Shown: piece after piece, positions 23,978 through 32,796 of the stretch
Position numbering within the stretch: the stretch's first letter is position 1
How the letters are laid out: each line of letters begins with the position of its first letter
Assembly (NCBI GenBank): GCA_937925475.1
Contig: CALEWH010000013.1
Coordinates: 1-43,639 of the forward strand
Reading direction: 5' to 3'
Source of the DNA: an uncultured Clostridia bacterium
GTDB lineage: Bacteria > Bacillota > Clostridia > Christensenellales > UBA1242
DNA: 43,639 nucleotides
Program-made: the position numbers and the translations under genes
The notes under the pieces: generated by a model
The model's input: only the letters and a program-made list of their open reading frames with translations
Told to the model about the DNA's origin: nothing
The model's database searches: none

Positions 23978-24883
23978 ATGGGATTTTACAAGAAAACAAT
24001 TCTTCTAAAAAACAACAAAACAAATGGTGGAATGGGGCTTCTCACCATAGAGCAAACAAATAGCGGAGTTTTTGCAAGCGTCAAAAGTTATGATATCCCC
24101 GAACACGAAAATATGGTGTTGGGACTTGCTGTTAATGGCAAGGCTGTGGCAAAACAAAACATATATTTTGCAAATGGCAATACATACACATTCAAACTCC
24201 AAAACGACTTTGACATAGATGGCAGAATCGGTGCTGTTATGGTGGCAAAAGGCAAAGACATAACTCCGCTTGTTTGGGGGACAAACAATAGCAAGTCGTC
24301 GTATAAAGAAGACATCATAAAGATGTTTAAAGACGACAATAATGGCTACACAAAGCCAAATAACGATGTTGAGCACGCGAAAGTCGAAGTGACGCCAAAA
24401 CCCGCACCTGAGCCAAAACGCGTGGAGAGTGAAGTCAAACAAGTGTCGGAGTTTGTGAGTACCGAAGCCGAGAAAAATAAGAGTTTGTATGAAGACACGC
24501 CCGAAGAAATTGAAAACCTTATTGACGAAAATATGGACGAAGCCGAAGATTTTTATCACTTGATTAAAGATCAACTTGACGAGTTGTTTGACAAATTCCC
24601 GCGCAATGCTATGCTCGAACAAGTTGTGGACAATAGCAAGTGGGTGACCATAGATTATGAAAATGCTGGCAAGGATTATGTTGTAGGATTGCTCTATGGA
24701 AGCGAAAACAATCTCGAATATATCGCATATGGTGTTCCGGGAGATTTAAACAATCCACCGCCTAGCCAAATAGCCGATTATAGCCAATGGTTGCCACTGG
24801 ATAGCGAAAATCCACAAGGTGAAGGATATTGGGTTATGTTTCAAGACGCAAACACAGGTGACAGCGTAAGACTTAAAGCCTAA
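23978..24883 (+). CDS. Unknown cytosolic protein with acidic linker
   Basis: ATG 23978 is chosen because GGAGGG (23968-23973) lies just before it. The 301-residue protein has no signal peptide or membrane helix. Residues 1-110 look like a compact beta domain (KKTILLKNNKTNGGMGLLTI, LAVNGKAVAKQNIYF, DIDGRIGAVMVAKG). Residues 115-190 are a charged linker rich in Glu, Lys and Pro. The last 110 or so residues form a second domain (FPRNAMLEQVVDNSKWVTID, VVGLLYGSENNLEYIAYGVPG). I recognise no family. A candidate 0A-box before it suggests regulation by Spo0A. Confidence 0.75.
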   Translation: MGFYKKTILLKNNKTNGGMGLLTIEQTNSGVFASVKSYDIPEHENMVLGLAVNGKAVAKQNIYFANGNTYTFKLQNDFDIDGRIGAVMVAKGKDITPLVWGTNNSKSSYKEDIIKMFKDDNNGYTKPNNDVEHAKVEVTPKPAPEPKRVESEVKQVSEFVSTEAEKNKSLYEDTPEEIENLIDENMDEAEDFYHLIKDQLDELFDKFPRNAMLEQVVDNSKWVTIDYENAGKDYVVGLLYGSENNLEYIAYGVPGDLNNPPPSQIADYSQWLPLDSENPQGEGYWVMFQDANTGDSVRLKA

Positions 24884-24886
24884 GTT

Positions 24887-24910
24887 AAGAGAGTGTAAGC
24901 TCTCTTTTTT
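24887..24910 (+). terminator. Terminator after the unknown protein
   Basis: AAGAGAG / CTCTCTT stem with a 6-nt loop and T run. Confidence 0.8.
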
Positions 24911-24962
24911 AGCGTATTTTAAAGGTTTTTAAAGGAAATAATTAGTTTGTAATCAATAATAA

Positions 24963-24991
24963 TTGACTAACATTCCTTTTTTTGATAATAT
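24963..24991 (+). promoter_or_regulatory. Promoter of the 25024 lipoprotein
   Basis: TTGACT (24963-24968), 17-bp spacer, TAATAT (24986-24991). Confidence 0.7.
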
Positions 24992-25023
24992 CAATTATGC
25001 AAAAATATTTTAGAGGGCAGAAA

Positions 25024-26454
25024 ATGAAAAAGTTTTTAAAAAGTGTCGCCTTAGTTATGCTTACTTGTGTTTGCATTTTTGCAGGTTGTAAGGCAAAAGG
25101 ACTTAAAGACAATCCTAGTGCAGATGCCTTGACTTATGGCAATGGACACAATGCAATCGTGAAAGGTGACTATCTATATTATGTAAATGGCTATGTCGAC
25201 AGTTATACAGATGTGTACACTGTTAAAGACCAAAACGAGTGGGGCAAAGTGACCTTGGGCGCTATATATAGGACAAAACTTGTAAATGGTAGCGTACAAA
25301 AAGACGAAAACGGATTTTTGGTTAAGACCGAAGTTGTTGTGCCAAGACTTGTTGGATTTGAAAACGGCAAATTTATGATTGTTGGCGATTATATTTATTA
25401 TAGCACTCCAAGAATTCGTGAAGACGCAAGTGGTAAGGTTCGCAATGATTATATCGAGTACAATCGCGTTAAAATTGACGGAACCAAAAACGAAGAGTTT
25501 TATGTAGCATCTTCTCAAATACCTACTGCAAATTGGAATGTTTACTCGTACAACAACGAAACATATATGTTGATTGTAGAGACTTCAAACAATGTTAGCA
25601 CTCTAAAAAGTGTAAACACTCGTACAAAAAAATCAGTTACTCTTGGTGAAAATGTTACATCATGGGCTCTTCCAAAAGAAAACATTTTGGAAAAAGTTGA
25701 GGGTTATGACTACAACAAATATGTTTACTTTACTCGTGCAATTACTAGTGATGACAAAATAAGCGACACAGGAAATGTTGTTGTGAAAGTCGACTTCACA
25801 AATGGAAACAAAGAATTGTACACAATCAAACAAAACACCACAAAAACTATCGTTGGATACTCAAACAATATGTTGTATTATTCACTAGCAGTGAGTGGTG
25901 ACAACACAGATTTGTATGTGACTGATGTTACTCTAAACAAGTTTAACGAAAACAATATGAGTCGTATTACAAACGGCGGATTTGATAAATACTACATTCT
26001 TGACAAATCCACACTTACAGTAATCGCGATTGACAGTAGCAAAAATGTATATCTTTGCGTAAATGGAAAAACACAAAGTTTGCTATTAAATGACGGCAAT
26101 GAAATCACAATCGTAGGCATTGTGGGCGACAATATGATATATATTGACAGCAATAAAAACCTTATGATGAAAAATTATAAGACAAATTCGGCTGCTGTAT
26201 CCCTAATGTCTGATGGAAAAACATATCTTATCAACTCTATAAAAATCGACGAAACAAAAGGCAATTTGTATTTGTTTGCACAATATACTGGCACAGACAA
26301 AACTACAAACTATTATCTAAACTACATCAGCCTATCAAAATTGGGCGAAGGAAGTTTTGTAGGTAAATTTGCTGACGGACATTGTCCAGAAAAACCCGAA
26401 AAAGTCGAAGACGAAGAAACTGGTGAAAAGTATACACCTATTTGGGTGAAATAA
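25024..26454 (+). CDS. Lipoprotein with a probable beta-propeller-like body
   Basis: ATG 25024 is preceded by an AGAGGGCAG site. The 476-residue precursor has a basic start MKKFLKS, a hydrophobic core and the lipobox FAGC near residue 22, so it should be a lipid-anchored extracellular protein. The body has repeated short strands with D-rich turns (GDYLYYVNGY, GDYIYYSTPR, NNMLYYSLAV, GDNMIYIDSN). This resembles the DUF5050-type, beta-propeller-like extracellular proteins. There are no catalytic motifs. The acidic C-terminus ends in IWVK. Confidence 0.8.
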   Translation: MKKFLKSVALVMLTCVCIFAGCKAKGLKDNPSADALTYGNGHNAIVKGDYLYYVNGYVDSYTDVYTVKDQNEWGKVTLGAIYRTKLVNGSVQKDENGFLVKTEVVVPRLVGFENGKFMIVGDYIYYSTPRIREDASGKVRNDYIEYNRVKIDGTKNEEFYVASSQIPTANWNVYSYNNETYMLIVETSNNVSTLKSVNTRTKKSVTLGENVTSWALPKENILEKVEGYDYNKYVYFTRAITSDDKISDTGNVVVKVDFTNGNKELYTIKQNTTKTIVGYSNNMLYYSLAVSGDNTDLYVTDVTLNKFNENNMSRITNGGFDKYYILDKSTLTVIAIDSSKNVYLCVNGKTQSLLLNDGNEITIVGIVGDNMIYIDSNKNLMMKNYKTNSAAVSLMSDGKTYLINSIKIDETKGNLYLFAQYTGTDKTTNYYLNYISLSKLGEGSFVGKFADGHCPEKPEKVEDEETGEKYTPIWVK

Positions 26455-26500
26455 GTTTTACGATATGTCTTGTATTGCAATATCGTGATTAATAAAAAAT

Positions 26501-26529
26501 AAAAAACCGCTTGTTATAGCGGTTTTTTT
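26501..26529. terminator. Bidirectional terminator between convergent transcripts
   Basis: AAAAAACCGCT / AGCGGTTTTTT stem with a 6-nt loop; T-rich on both strands. It ends the lipoprotein gene and probably also the degV-GNAT operon coming from the right. Confidence 0.9.
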
Positions 26530-26659
26530 ATTTTTACTTTACTAAATAAATAACAATAAAATTTGACTATTTTTATAGACTAATTGTTTTAATAAAGTAC
26601 TTTTTATTTCTAAGATTATAAGTCAATTGATTATTGATTTTTAAAATTTGATAGTAGCC

Positions 26660-27781
26660 TTATTTGATTGATTTGATATAACATCTTCTGTCTTTGTGGT
26701 GGCGCATTTCATATCCGGCAAACAATGCGTGGATTGAATTGTTGTCTTCAAGTTGTAAATTTGTTTCAGCAAACTTAATGCCGTTTTTCACAAAGTTTTT
26801 GATGTTTCGTGCCATAATCACTGCCGCAACGCCTTTGGTTTGCCAAGAAGGTTTGACTGCGATAAGAGCAAGGTCGATAGTGTCATTTTTTCTAAGTGCT
26901 TTAAGCAACGAGAAAATGTGAGGAGACAAGATGCGACCTTTTGTCTTTTGCATGGCTTTTGCAAGCGATGGAAATACAAGTCCAAAACCTACAAGATTGT
27001 TGTTTTCGTCTGCTACAATTGTAAGATAGTCCATCGAAACCAACAACTTAAATTGTGAAATAAATTGCTCTTTAAGGCGTGAGTTTAGTGGCACAACGCC
27101 ATATAGTGGGCTATAACACTCTTCAATAAGGTCAAATATTTGGTCTTTGTAGTGGTCGATTATCTTGTTTTTCTTGCCTTCTACTGTGTGCATTTTGTAT
27201 CTTTTGCACACTGCTTCGGATAGTCTTTCAAGTTTTGGGTCAATGTGGTCGGGGATTGAGATAGAGTATTCGTTCCAGTCCACACTCTTGCCATAGCCTA
27301 GTTTTTCAAAGTGCTTAGGATAATATTCGTACGAATAATTTTCTTCAAAGTCGCTTAGTTCGTCAAAACCCCTGATCAACAATCCTTCGCGTTCGAGATC
27401 ATTAAAACCAAGTGGGCCATGGACTTCGTCCATTCCTTTGGATTTTGCCCATTCTTCGACTGAAGTAAATAGCGCCATACTTACAGCATAGTCGTCTATA
27501 AAGTCGACACGCGATATTCTGACACGCTTTTTGCCGGTTATTTCATTGTCGACATTTTGTAGTATGCCGGCGATACGACCTACTACTTTTTTGTCCTTGT
27601 ATGCCAAAAAACCAACAATTTCATTGTCGATAAGGTTTGCATTTTTCTTTTTGTTGAAGAGTATCATTTCGTCACTTATAAATGGCGGAACATAATATGG
27701 ACAATTTTTATACAATTTCAAAGGAAACATAGTAAAATCTTTTACTTGTTTTCGAGTTTTTACTTCTACTATTTCTATCAT
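26660..27781 (-). CDS. GNAT-like N-acetyltransferase family protein
   Basis: A 373-residue cytosolic protein starting 7 bp after the degV stop. It begins with IEIVEVKTRKQVKDFTMFPL and VPPFISDE, and later carries VHGPLGFNDLEREGLLIRGFDEL, a conserved block of the long GNAT-like family annotated as uncharacterised acetyltransferases. The C-terminal half has the acetyl-CoA binding region (LIAVKPSWQTKGVAAVIMARNI). The substrate is not known. Because it is co-transcribed with a fatty-acid-binding DegV protein, a role in lipid metabolism is possible, but this is an inference. Confidence 0.75.
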   Translation of the reverse strand: MIEIVEVKTRKQVKDFTMFPLKLYKNCPYYVPPFISDEMILFNKKKNANLIDNEIVGFLAYKDKKVVGRIAGILQNVDNEITGKKRVRISRVDFIDDYAVSMALFTSVEEWAKSKGMDEVHGPLGFNDLEREGLLIRGFDELSDFEENYSYEYYPKHFEKLGYGKSVDWNEYSISIPDHIDPKLERLSEAVCKRYKMHTVEGKKNKIIDHYKDQIFDLIEECYSPLYGVVPLNSRLKEQFISQFKLLVSMDYLTIVADENNNLVGFGLVFPSLAKAMQKTKGRILSPHIFSLLKALRKNDTIDLALIAVKPSWQTKGVAAVIMARNIKNFVKNGIKFAETNLQLEDNNSIHALFAGYEMRHHKDRRCYIKSIK

Positions 27782-27788
27782 TTTACAC

Positions 27789-28694
27789 CTACAACACTTC
27801 TACTGCTTTGTTGACATCGCCGACAGGGATGACTCTTTGTTTTGCCTTGTAAACCACTGCTATAAGGTTTGGCCCGCAGTGGCTTCCAATAACTGGACCG
27901 ATGGTTTGAAGTTTGACATCAAGTTCGGGTCTTTTGGCGTTGATTACTTTTTTCATTTGTTCGGTCTCGGCTCTGCAATCGGCATCTAGTATGTATACTT
28001 CGTGGTTTTCATCGATGACTGCGTCACTTACAACCTTATTTATTAAAAAGTTTGTAGCCGCTTTGCGTCCAATAATTTTGCTTATTACTTTAAGCGCTCC
28101 GTTTTCGTCAAATGTCAAAACTGGTTTTAGGCTTAGTAGGGTGCCTGCAATAGCAGCAGTTGTGCTTAGTCGACCGCCTCTTTTTAAGTGCATCAAGTTG
28201 TCGACTATAAAATAACATCCAACATGGTTTGTAAAGTCTTTCATTTTCTCGACTATTTCTTCGTCAGTTAGTCCGTTTTGTTTTAGTCTAGCAGCTTCTA
28301 CTGCTTGCATTCCAGCAGGAAAACTTATAGCGTTTGTGTTAAACATTGTAAGCTTTCTCTCGGGATACTTTTCCTTAAGTTCTTTTACAGCGGTGCGAAG
28401 TTGATTAAATGTTCCGCTCATTGCGTGTGAAAAACTAATATACAATATGTCGTCTCCGCTTGCAAAAATAGGCTCAAATATATCTTTGTAGTTTTCGGCA
28501 TTCAAAGCACTTGTGGTCGAATTTTTGCCTTTACGAAGTTTGTTGAAAAAATCTTTAAAATCAGTAGTTTTGCCAAGGTCATAAAGATATTCGTTGTCGT
28601 CGATGGTGTATGGCATTTCAATATTTTTTATGTTTAATGATTCGAGTTGGTCATGCCACAACTCGCAATCAGAGTCAGTAAATAATACGCTCAT
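27789..28694 (-). CDS. DegV family fatty-acid-binding protein (FakB-like)
   Basis: ATG 28694 is used; an upstream in-frame TTG at 28706 precedes GAGGG, which is the ribosome site. The 301-residue protein has the DegV start FTDSDCEL, the STTSALN and SHAMSGTFNQL segments that hold the fatty acid head group, the NTNAISFPAGMQAVEAARL helix and the HLKRGGRLS motif. In other Firmicutes FakB carries fatty acids to the kinase FakA for phospholipid synthesis. It is the first gene of a two-gene operon. Confidence 0.92.
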   Translation of the reverse strand: MSVLFTDSDCELWHDQLESLNIKNIEMPYTIDDNEYLYDLGKTTDFKDFFNKLRKGKNSTTSALNAENYKDIFEPIFASGDDILYISFSHAMSGTFNQLRTAVKELKEKYPERKLTMFNTNAISFPAGMQAVEAARLKQNGLTDEEIVEKMKDFTNHVGCYFIVDNLMHLKRGGRLSTTAAIAGTLLSLKPVLTFDENGALKVISKIIGRKAATNFLINKVVSDAVIDENHEVYILDADCRAETEQMKKVINAKRPELDVKLQTIGPVIGSHCGPNLIAVVYKAKQRVIPVGDVNKAVEVL

Positions 28695-28789
28695 TGTACC
28701 CTCCAATATTTGTTATTATATGATATCATTTTAAGCCATAATTGACAAAAGAATTTGAATAAAATAGCGTTTTTTGTAAAAAATTAACG

Positions 28790-28825
28790 AAAAAATTAGG
28801 AAAACACCAATAAAAGTGTCTTCCT
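28790..28825 (-). terminator. Terminator of the U32 peptidase-like gene
   Basis: The reverse strand has AGGAAGACAC / GTGTTTTCCT (one mismatch) followed by AATTTTTTC. Confidence 0.8.
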
Positions 28826-28841
28826 GATTGTTGTTTATTCT

Positions 28842-30848
28842 TTATTTTTCAAGATAAAATGTGCAAGTGCTCATCTTAATGCGTTTCAATCTCATTTTTT
28901 TACCATTGTCTAAGATGTATATAAGGTCGTCAGAATATTTGCAGTTGTTGCAGTCGCAATGCAAATGTTCTTTGATAGGGCAATGCCTTAAAGTCATGTA
29001 TGGCATATCGATCTTTTTCCCTATTGAACTTTCGGCAGTAAAATATGGCTTGCCAAGTGTATTTGCTGATATGTGATTGTAGATGTTTAGTCCTGCTCCG
29101 ATAATGACATCATCACAAATGTCGATTGTGGAGTAGTTGTTGGCTACAATGCCAATCCCTGTTTTTGCTACTATGTTTTTAAGTAACTCGATGTCCTTTT
29201 CAAGTAAAAAATTTGGAGTGTTTAGATATGGCACCTTGTTTTGATTTTTGCAGTCTGAAACAAATTTTTGTATGTCTGTAAGATTGTATTGACTAGGTGA
29301 ATAAATAATATTTTTACACTTAGATTGTATTTTGTTTTTATCTGTTATTTCAAAGTCGTCTAGTGGTGATACTGTGCTGGTTGTATTTACTTTTGTTTTT
29401 TCAATGTGTGCGACACATTGAGTAAGAAGATTGTATACTTTATCATACACATTTCTTCTAAAATCATTTAGTCTACTTTTACTAATAAAAACATTGTCGC
29501 AATCAATACTTAATATCGGACTAAAATATTCACTCTTTTCAAAACAAGACGATATATCATTATTGGTTATTGGTTGATTAATTGATGCTTGACATATGTC
29601 ACCAAAAATAGGATATTTATTATTGTTTAATAGTATTTCTGCACATATTGGTTGATTTTGTTTTGTAATAATATTTATGTGTATTTGTCTTTTTACTATA
29701 TTGTTTGTGACATCATTATCAAGTTTATTGTCAGAAAGTAGGTATATATTGTCATTAAGTGATATATCGTGTGTAGTCGTGACACGATAAGTATTTCCAA
29801 CTTTTTTGATATCATATGCTGATATTGTACATTTTTCTTTATCTTTGCTAAAAACTTTTAGCGTAGATTTAGGGCTTATATCTAATTGTGAGTTAAAATA
29901 AAATTCGTTAAACTTTTTGCCTTTGTTTACTTTGTTGATTGTGCCTGCGAAAAGGCCTATGTGATTGTTGTATTTGGATATAATTCCGCTATTGCCGTCA
30001 AAATAACCTGCTGTGTAATCACGATTAAATGCGAGTTTGAGATTTTCAATATTGTATGGCTTGCCGTCAAGTGCATTGCGATATTCGCGAGTTGTGCTTG
30101 CGACATAGTATGGGCGTCTAGCACGGCCTTCTATCTTGATTGCAGTAATGCCAGCTTCTTCTAGTGAATGTAGCCGATCTATCATGCAAAAGTCTTTTGC
30201 ACTTAGTAGATATCCTTTTGATATTTCTTTGCCGGCCTTTGTAAGAGTGTATGGGAGTCTACAAAGTTGTTTGCATTTTCCACGATTACCACTTGCATTG
30301 CAAAGATAACTACTGATATAACAGTTCCCTGAAAAACATACACATAGCGCGCCTTGTGCAAAGTATTCGAGTTCGACATCTGTGTTTTGTCTAATACGCT
30401 TGATTTCGCTTATTGGGGTTTCTCTTGCAAGAACTATTCTTTTTACTCCAAATTGTAAAAGTTTTTGCACGCCTTCAAGATTGTGTATTCCCATTTGTGT
30501 GCTTGCGTGCAATTCGACCATAGGATAACGCTCGTGTATTAGTGCTAATAAGCCTAAGTCTTGTACGATAAAAGCATCAACTCCCATATTAAAAGCATCC
30601 ACTATATAGTCAAGTGCAGATTGGAGTTCGGCATCACTAAAAAGTATGTTTATGGCTAAGTGCACTTTAACATTATATAAGTGTGCAAAATCCACCGCAC
30701 TTTTGAGTGTGGTGAGAGTAAATCCTTCGATGTTGTTTCGGGCGTTGAAGTCTTTTAGTCCGAGATAAACTTCGTCCGCTCCATTGTACACTGCCATTTT
30801 CAAACTTTGCATATCTCCGGCAGGGGAGAGCAATTTCATTTTGTTCAT
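28842..30848 (-). CDS. Peptidase U32 family protein with DUF3656-like C-terminus
   Basis: A 668-residue protein. The N-terminal half is the U32 TIM barrel, starting MKLLSPAGDMQSLKMAVYNGAD, and carries the exact family signature EYFAQGALCVCFSGNCYIS followed by C-rich CNASGNRGKCKQLC. The rest is a long C-terminal extension as in the DUF3656-carrying members. U32 proteins such as RlhA and TrhP act on 23S rRNA or tRNA hydroxylation rather than as peptidases, with an Fe-S cluster likely at the Cys residues. Four more cysteines lie near the end (CDCNNC plus flanking). It is divergent from thyX. Confidence 0.92.
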   Translation of the reverse strand: MNKMKLLSPAGDMQSLKMAVYNGADEVYLGLKDFNARNNIEGFTLTTLKSAVDFAHLYNVKVHLAINILFSDAELQSALDYIVDAFNMGVDAFIVQDLGLLALIHERYPMVELHASTQMGIHNLEGVQKLLQFGVKRIVLARETPISEIKRIRQNTDVELEYFAQGALCVCFSGNCYISSYLCNASGNRGKCKQLCRLPYTLTKAGKEISKGYLLSAKDFCMIDRLHSLEEAGITAIKIEGRARRPYYVASTTREYRNALDGKPYNIENLKLAFNRDYTAGYFDGNSGIISKYNNHIGLFAGTINKVNKGKKFNEFYFNSQLDISPKSTLKVFSKDKEKCTISAYDIKKVGNTYRVTTTHDISLNDNIYLLSDNKLDNDVTNNIVKRQIHINIITKQNQPICAEILLNNNKYPIFGDICQASINQPITNNDISSCFEKSEYFSPILSIDCDNVFISKSRLNDFRRNVYDKVYNLLTQCVAHIEKTKVNTTSTVSPLDDFEITDKNKIQSKCKNIIYSPSQYNLTDIQKFVSDCKNQNKVPYLNTPNFLLEKDIELLKNIVAKTGIGIVANNYSTIDICDDVIIGAGLNIYNHISANTLGKPYFTAESSIGKKIDMPYMTLRHCPIKEHLHCDCNNCKYSDDLIYILDNGKKMRLKRIKMSTCTFYLEK

Positions 30849-30862
30849 ATTTCACCATAGTC

Positions 30863-30891
30863 ATTTTATCACAAACAAAAAGTGTATTCAA
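30863..30891 (-). promoter_or_regulatory. Promoter of the U32 gene
   Basis: Minus strand TTGAAT (30891-30886), 17-bp spacer, TAAAAT (30868-30863). Confidence 0.7.
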
Positions 30892-30958
30892 CACAATTTG
30901 GTTTTGTGAACACACTCTTTTGTGATATACTTGTAAAAATGATAAAAGGTGGTGCGAT

Positions 30959-32107
30959 ATGAGAGTAAAAGTAATAGCTAGCACCCATATGGGCGATAGC
31001 GTAAATGTAAACGAATTTTACGAGTTGGGAGGCAAAACCGCAGGCATCTGTTATATGGCGCACGACATCGAGCGGATAATGAGTGAAGATCCTTCTCGTA
31101 CGCAAAACCGAGTAAACATTGTAAAAAACAATGGACATCATAGCGTGTTTGACCATGGCTACATAACCCTTTATTTTGAAGAATTTCCAAAAGCCTTTGC
31201 GATGCTTTTAAACAATGAAAAAATGTACAACACAAGCGAAAAGAGCGCAAGATACACAAAGATGAAGGCCGAAGGTCGAGAAAAAGAGTTGTATGATAAA
31301 TGGTGCGAGATTTTCAAAAGACTAATCACCGAAAAATATGGACATGAAAAGTATTTTGATGAAAAGCGCATACAAAAACTTGCTATGGAAAATGCAAGGC
31401 TTGTCATTTCAATATTTACGCCTGCTACATCATTTGCATACACAGCAAGTTTTAGACAACTAAACTATATATATGGTTGGTTTAAAAAACTAAACAATAC
31501 AAAAAGTCAATTTTTGCAAAAACTAATACCTTATGGTGAGTATTTTTGTAAAACCCTTGAAGACCTTAAATTAGTTGACGAAGCATTGGTTGCTGGTGGT
31601 GAGCATCGAACATTTAGCCTGATAGCGACCAAAAACTACAAAGAAGTTTATGAAGATGTATATTCGACTCACTATGACGCGTCGTATGCCGAACTTGCAC
31701 AAGCGATTAGACACCGCACACTTAGTTATTGTATTAAAGAGTATGCGACTCCAAAGTTTTATGTCCCTACAATCCTTAATAGTGACGAAGCTCTTAAAAA
31801 TGAGTGGATAGCTGATTTGACATCGATAAAGGACAATGTTCCGCAAGGGACACTTGTCAAGGTGTACGAGCGTGGCACATACGAAAACTTTTTGTTGAAA
31901 GTAAGAGAACGCGTTTGCACCTGCGCCCAACTAGAAATTGTCGACCAAACAGTAAAAACTATGAAAAAATATGCTTCCAAGACCACACAAAAAGCAATTC
32001 GAGACCAACTTACAACCTTGTCGAAATCGGCACGCTGTGCTCATGGATACAAGTGTAATAGCCCGTGCGGATTTGCTGATGGAATAAAACTAAATCGAGT
32101 AATCTAA
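30959..32107 (+). CDS. thyX: FAD-dependent thymidylate synthase, long form
   Basis: A 382-residue protein after a GGTGG site. It converts dUMP to dTMP with methylene-tetrahydrofolate, FAD and NADPH. Visible elements are HHSVFDHGYITLYFEEFP, the flavin-region TSEKSARYTKM, FRQLNYIYGW, and the ThyX-like core RHRTLSYCIKEYA. Ordinary ThyX is about 220-250 residues, so this is clearly longer; the usual RHRxxSxN pattern has Tyr-Cys after the Ser. A Cys-rich tail CAHGYKCNSPCGFADG ends it. The stop shares its last base with the next gene's ATG (TAATG). Confidence 0.85.
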   Translation: MRVKVIASTHMGDSVNVNEFYELGGKTAGICYMAHDIERIMSEDPSRTQNRVNIVKNNGHHSVFDHGYITLYFEEFPKAFAMLLNNEKMYNTSEKSARYTKMKAEGREKELYDKWCEIFKRLITEKYGHEKYFDEKRIQKLAMENARLVISIFTPATSFAYTASFRQLNYIYGWFKKLNNTKSQFLQKLIPYGEYFCKTLEDLKLVDEALVAGGEHRTFSLIATKNYKEVYEDVYSTHYDASYAELAQAIRHRTLSYCIKEYATPKFYVPTILNSDEALKNEWIADLTSIKDNVPQGTLVKVYERGTYENFLLKVRERVCTCAQLEIVDQTVKTMKKYASKTTQKAIRDQLTTLSKSARCAHGYKCNSPCGFADGIKLNRVI

Positions 32108-32679
32108 TGAAAGTAAAAAACAAAGTTATTTTTAACGGGATTATCATAATTATCATAATCAATCTGTTGCTAATATCGGATATTGTTGTGTGCTGTGTGC
32201 TAGGGTGGCAAGGCGTGTGGTTTGCCTTGTTTGTGACCCTTTTGATGTTTGCTTATCACTTTGACACTAGAGCAATTATTGGTGTAATCTTTACAAAGTT
32301 TGTAAGACCGCACATTAATGTAAATAGAAAATTGTGGTCAATCTCTGACAAGGAGTTTGCTAGATTAAATCGACTACGAGTTAAAGAATGGAAAGACAGA
32401 TACATCACTATTGATAAAAGCCAGTTTGTAGTTGGATTTTGTAAAAATGACATACTTATTGAGTCGGCACTTAAATACAACATCAGCGCAGAGATTATCC
32501 ACTGGACTTGCTTCTTTGTAGGTTTTCTCTCTATTCCAATCGGACTAGTTATATCAAGTAGTGAGTGGTATATTTATGTAGTGACAGCAGTTTTTGCTTC
32601 ACTGTTTTGCGACTTTCTGCCTATACTTATACAAAGATACAATCGTTATAGACTAAATAGGATTTACAAAACAAAATAA
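32107..32679 (+). CDS. Small membrane protein, CrtO-like acyltransferase family candidate
   Basis: A 190-residue protein translated from the ATG that overlaps the thyX stop, so translation is coupled. It has two N-terminal helices (residues about 9-30 and 34-52) and two near the C-terminus (130-170). The middle RLRVKEWKDRYITIDKSQF and AEIIHWTCF resemble the WK(D/E) and E...HW motifs of glycosyl-4,4'-diaponeurosporenoate acyltransferase-like proteins (CrtO). Pigment genes are not nearby, so the family call does not give a pathway. The similarity is weak. Confidence 0.6.
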   Translation: MKVKNKVIFNGIIIIIIINLLLISDIVVCCVLGWQGVWFALFVTLLMFAYHFDTRAIIGVIFTKFVRPHINVNRKLWSISDKEFARLNRLRVKEWKDRYITIDKSQFVVGFCKNDILIESALKYNISAEIIHWTCFFVGFLSIPIGLVISSSEWYIYVVTAVFASLFCDFLPILIQRYNRYRLNRIYKTK

Positions 32680-32702
32680 AGTCCAATCGGGCTTTATTTT
32701 TT
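32673..32702 (+). terminator. Terminator of the thyX operon
   Basis: AAAATAAAGTCC / GGGCTTTATTTT stem with loop AATC and T run; the stop codon at 32679 lies in its left arm. Confidence 0.9.
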
Positions 32703-32796
32703 GTGCTTTTTGATTTCGACTCTTTTAATTAAAAAGAATTCAATACTTTGAAATTTTAACGCTTTTAAATGGTTTTAAATTATATACTACTCATTC

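Noticed and set aside
24005..24622. 205-codon minus-strand ORF
   Set aside because: It lies wholly inside the plus-strand unknown gene, which has promoter, ribosome site and terminator; the minus ORF has none.
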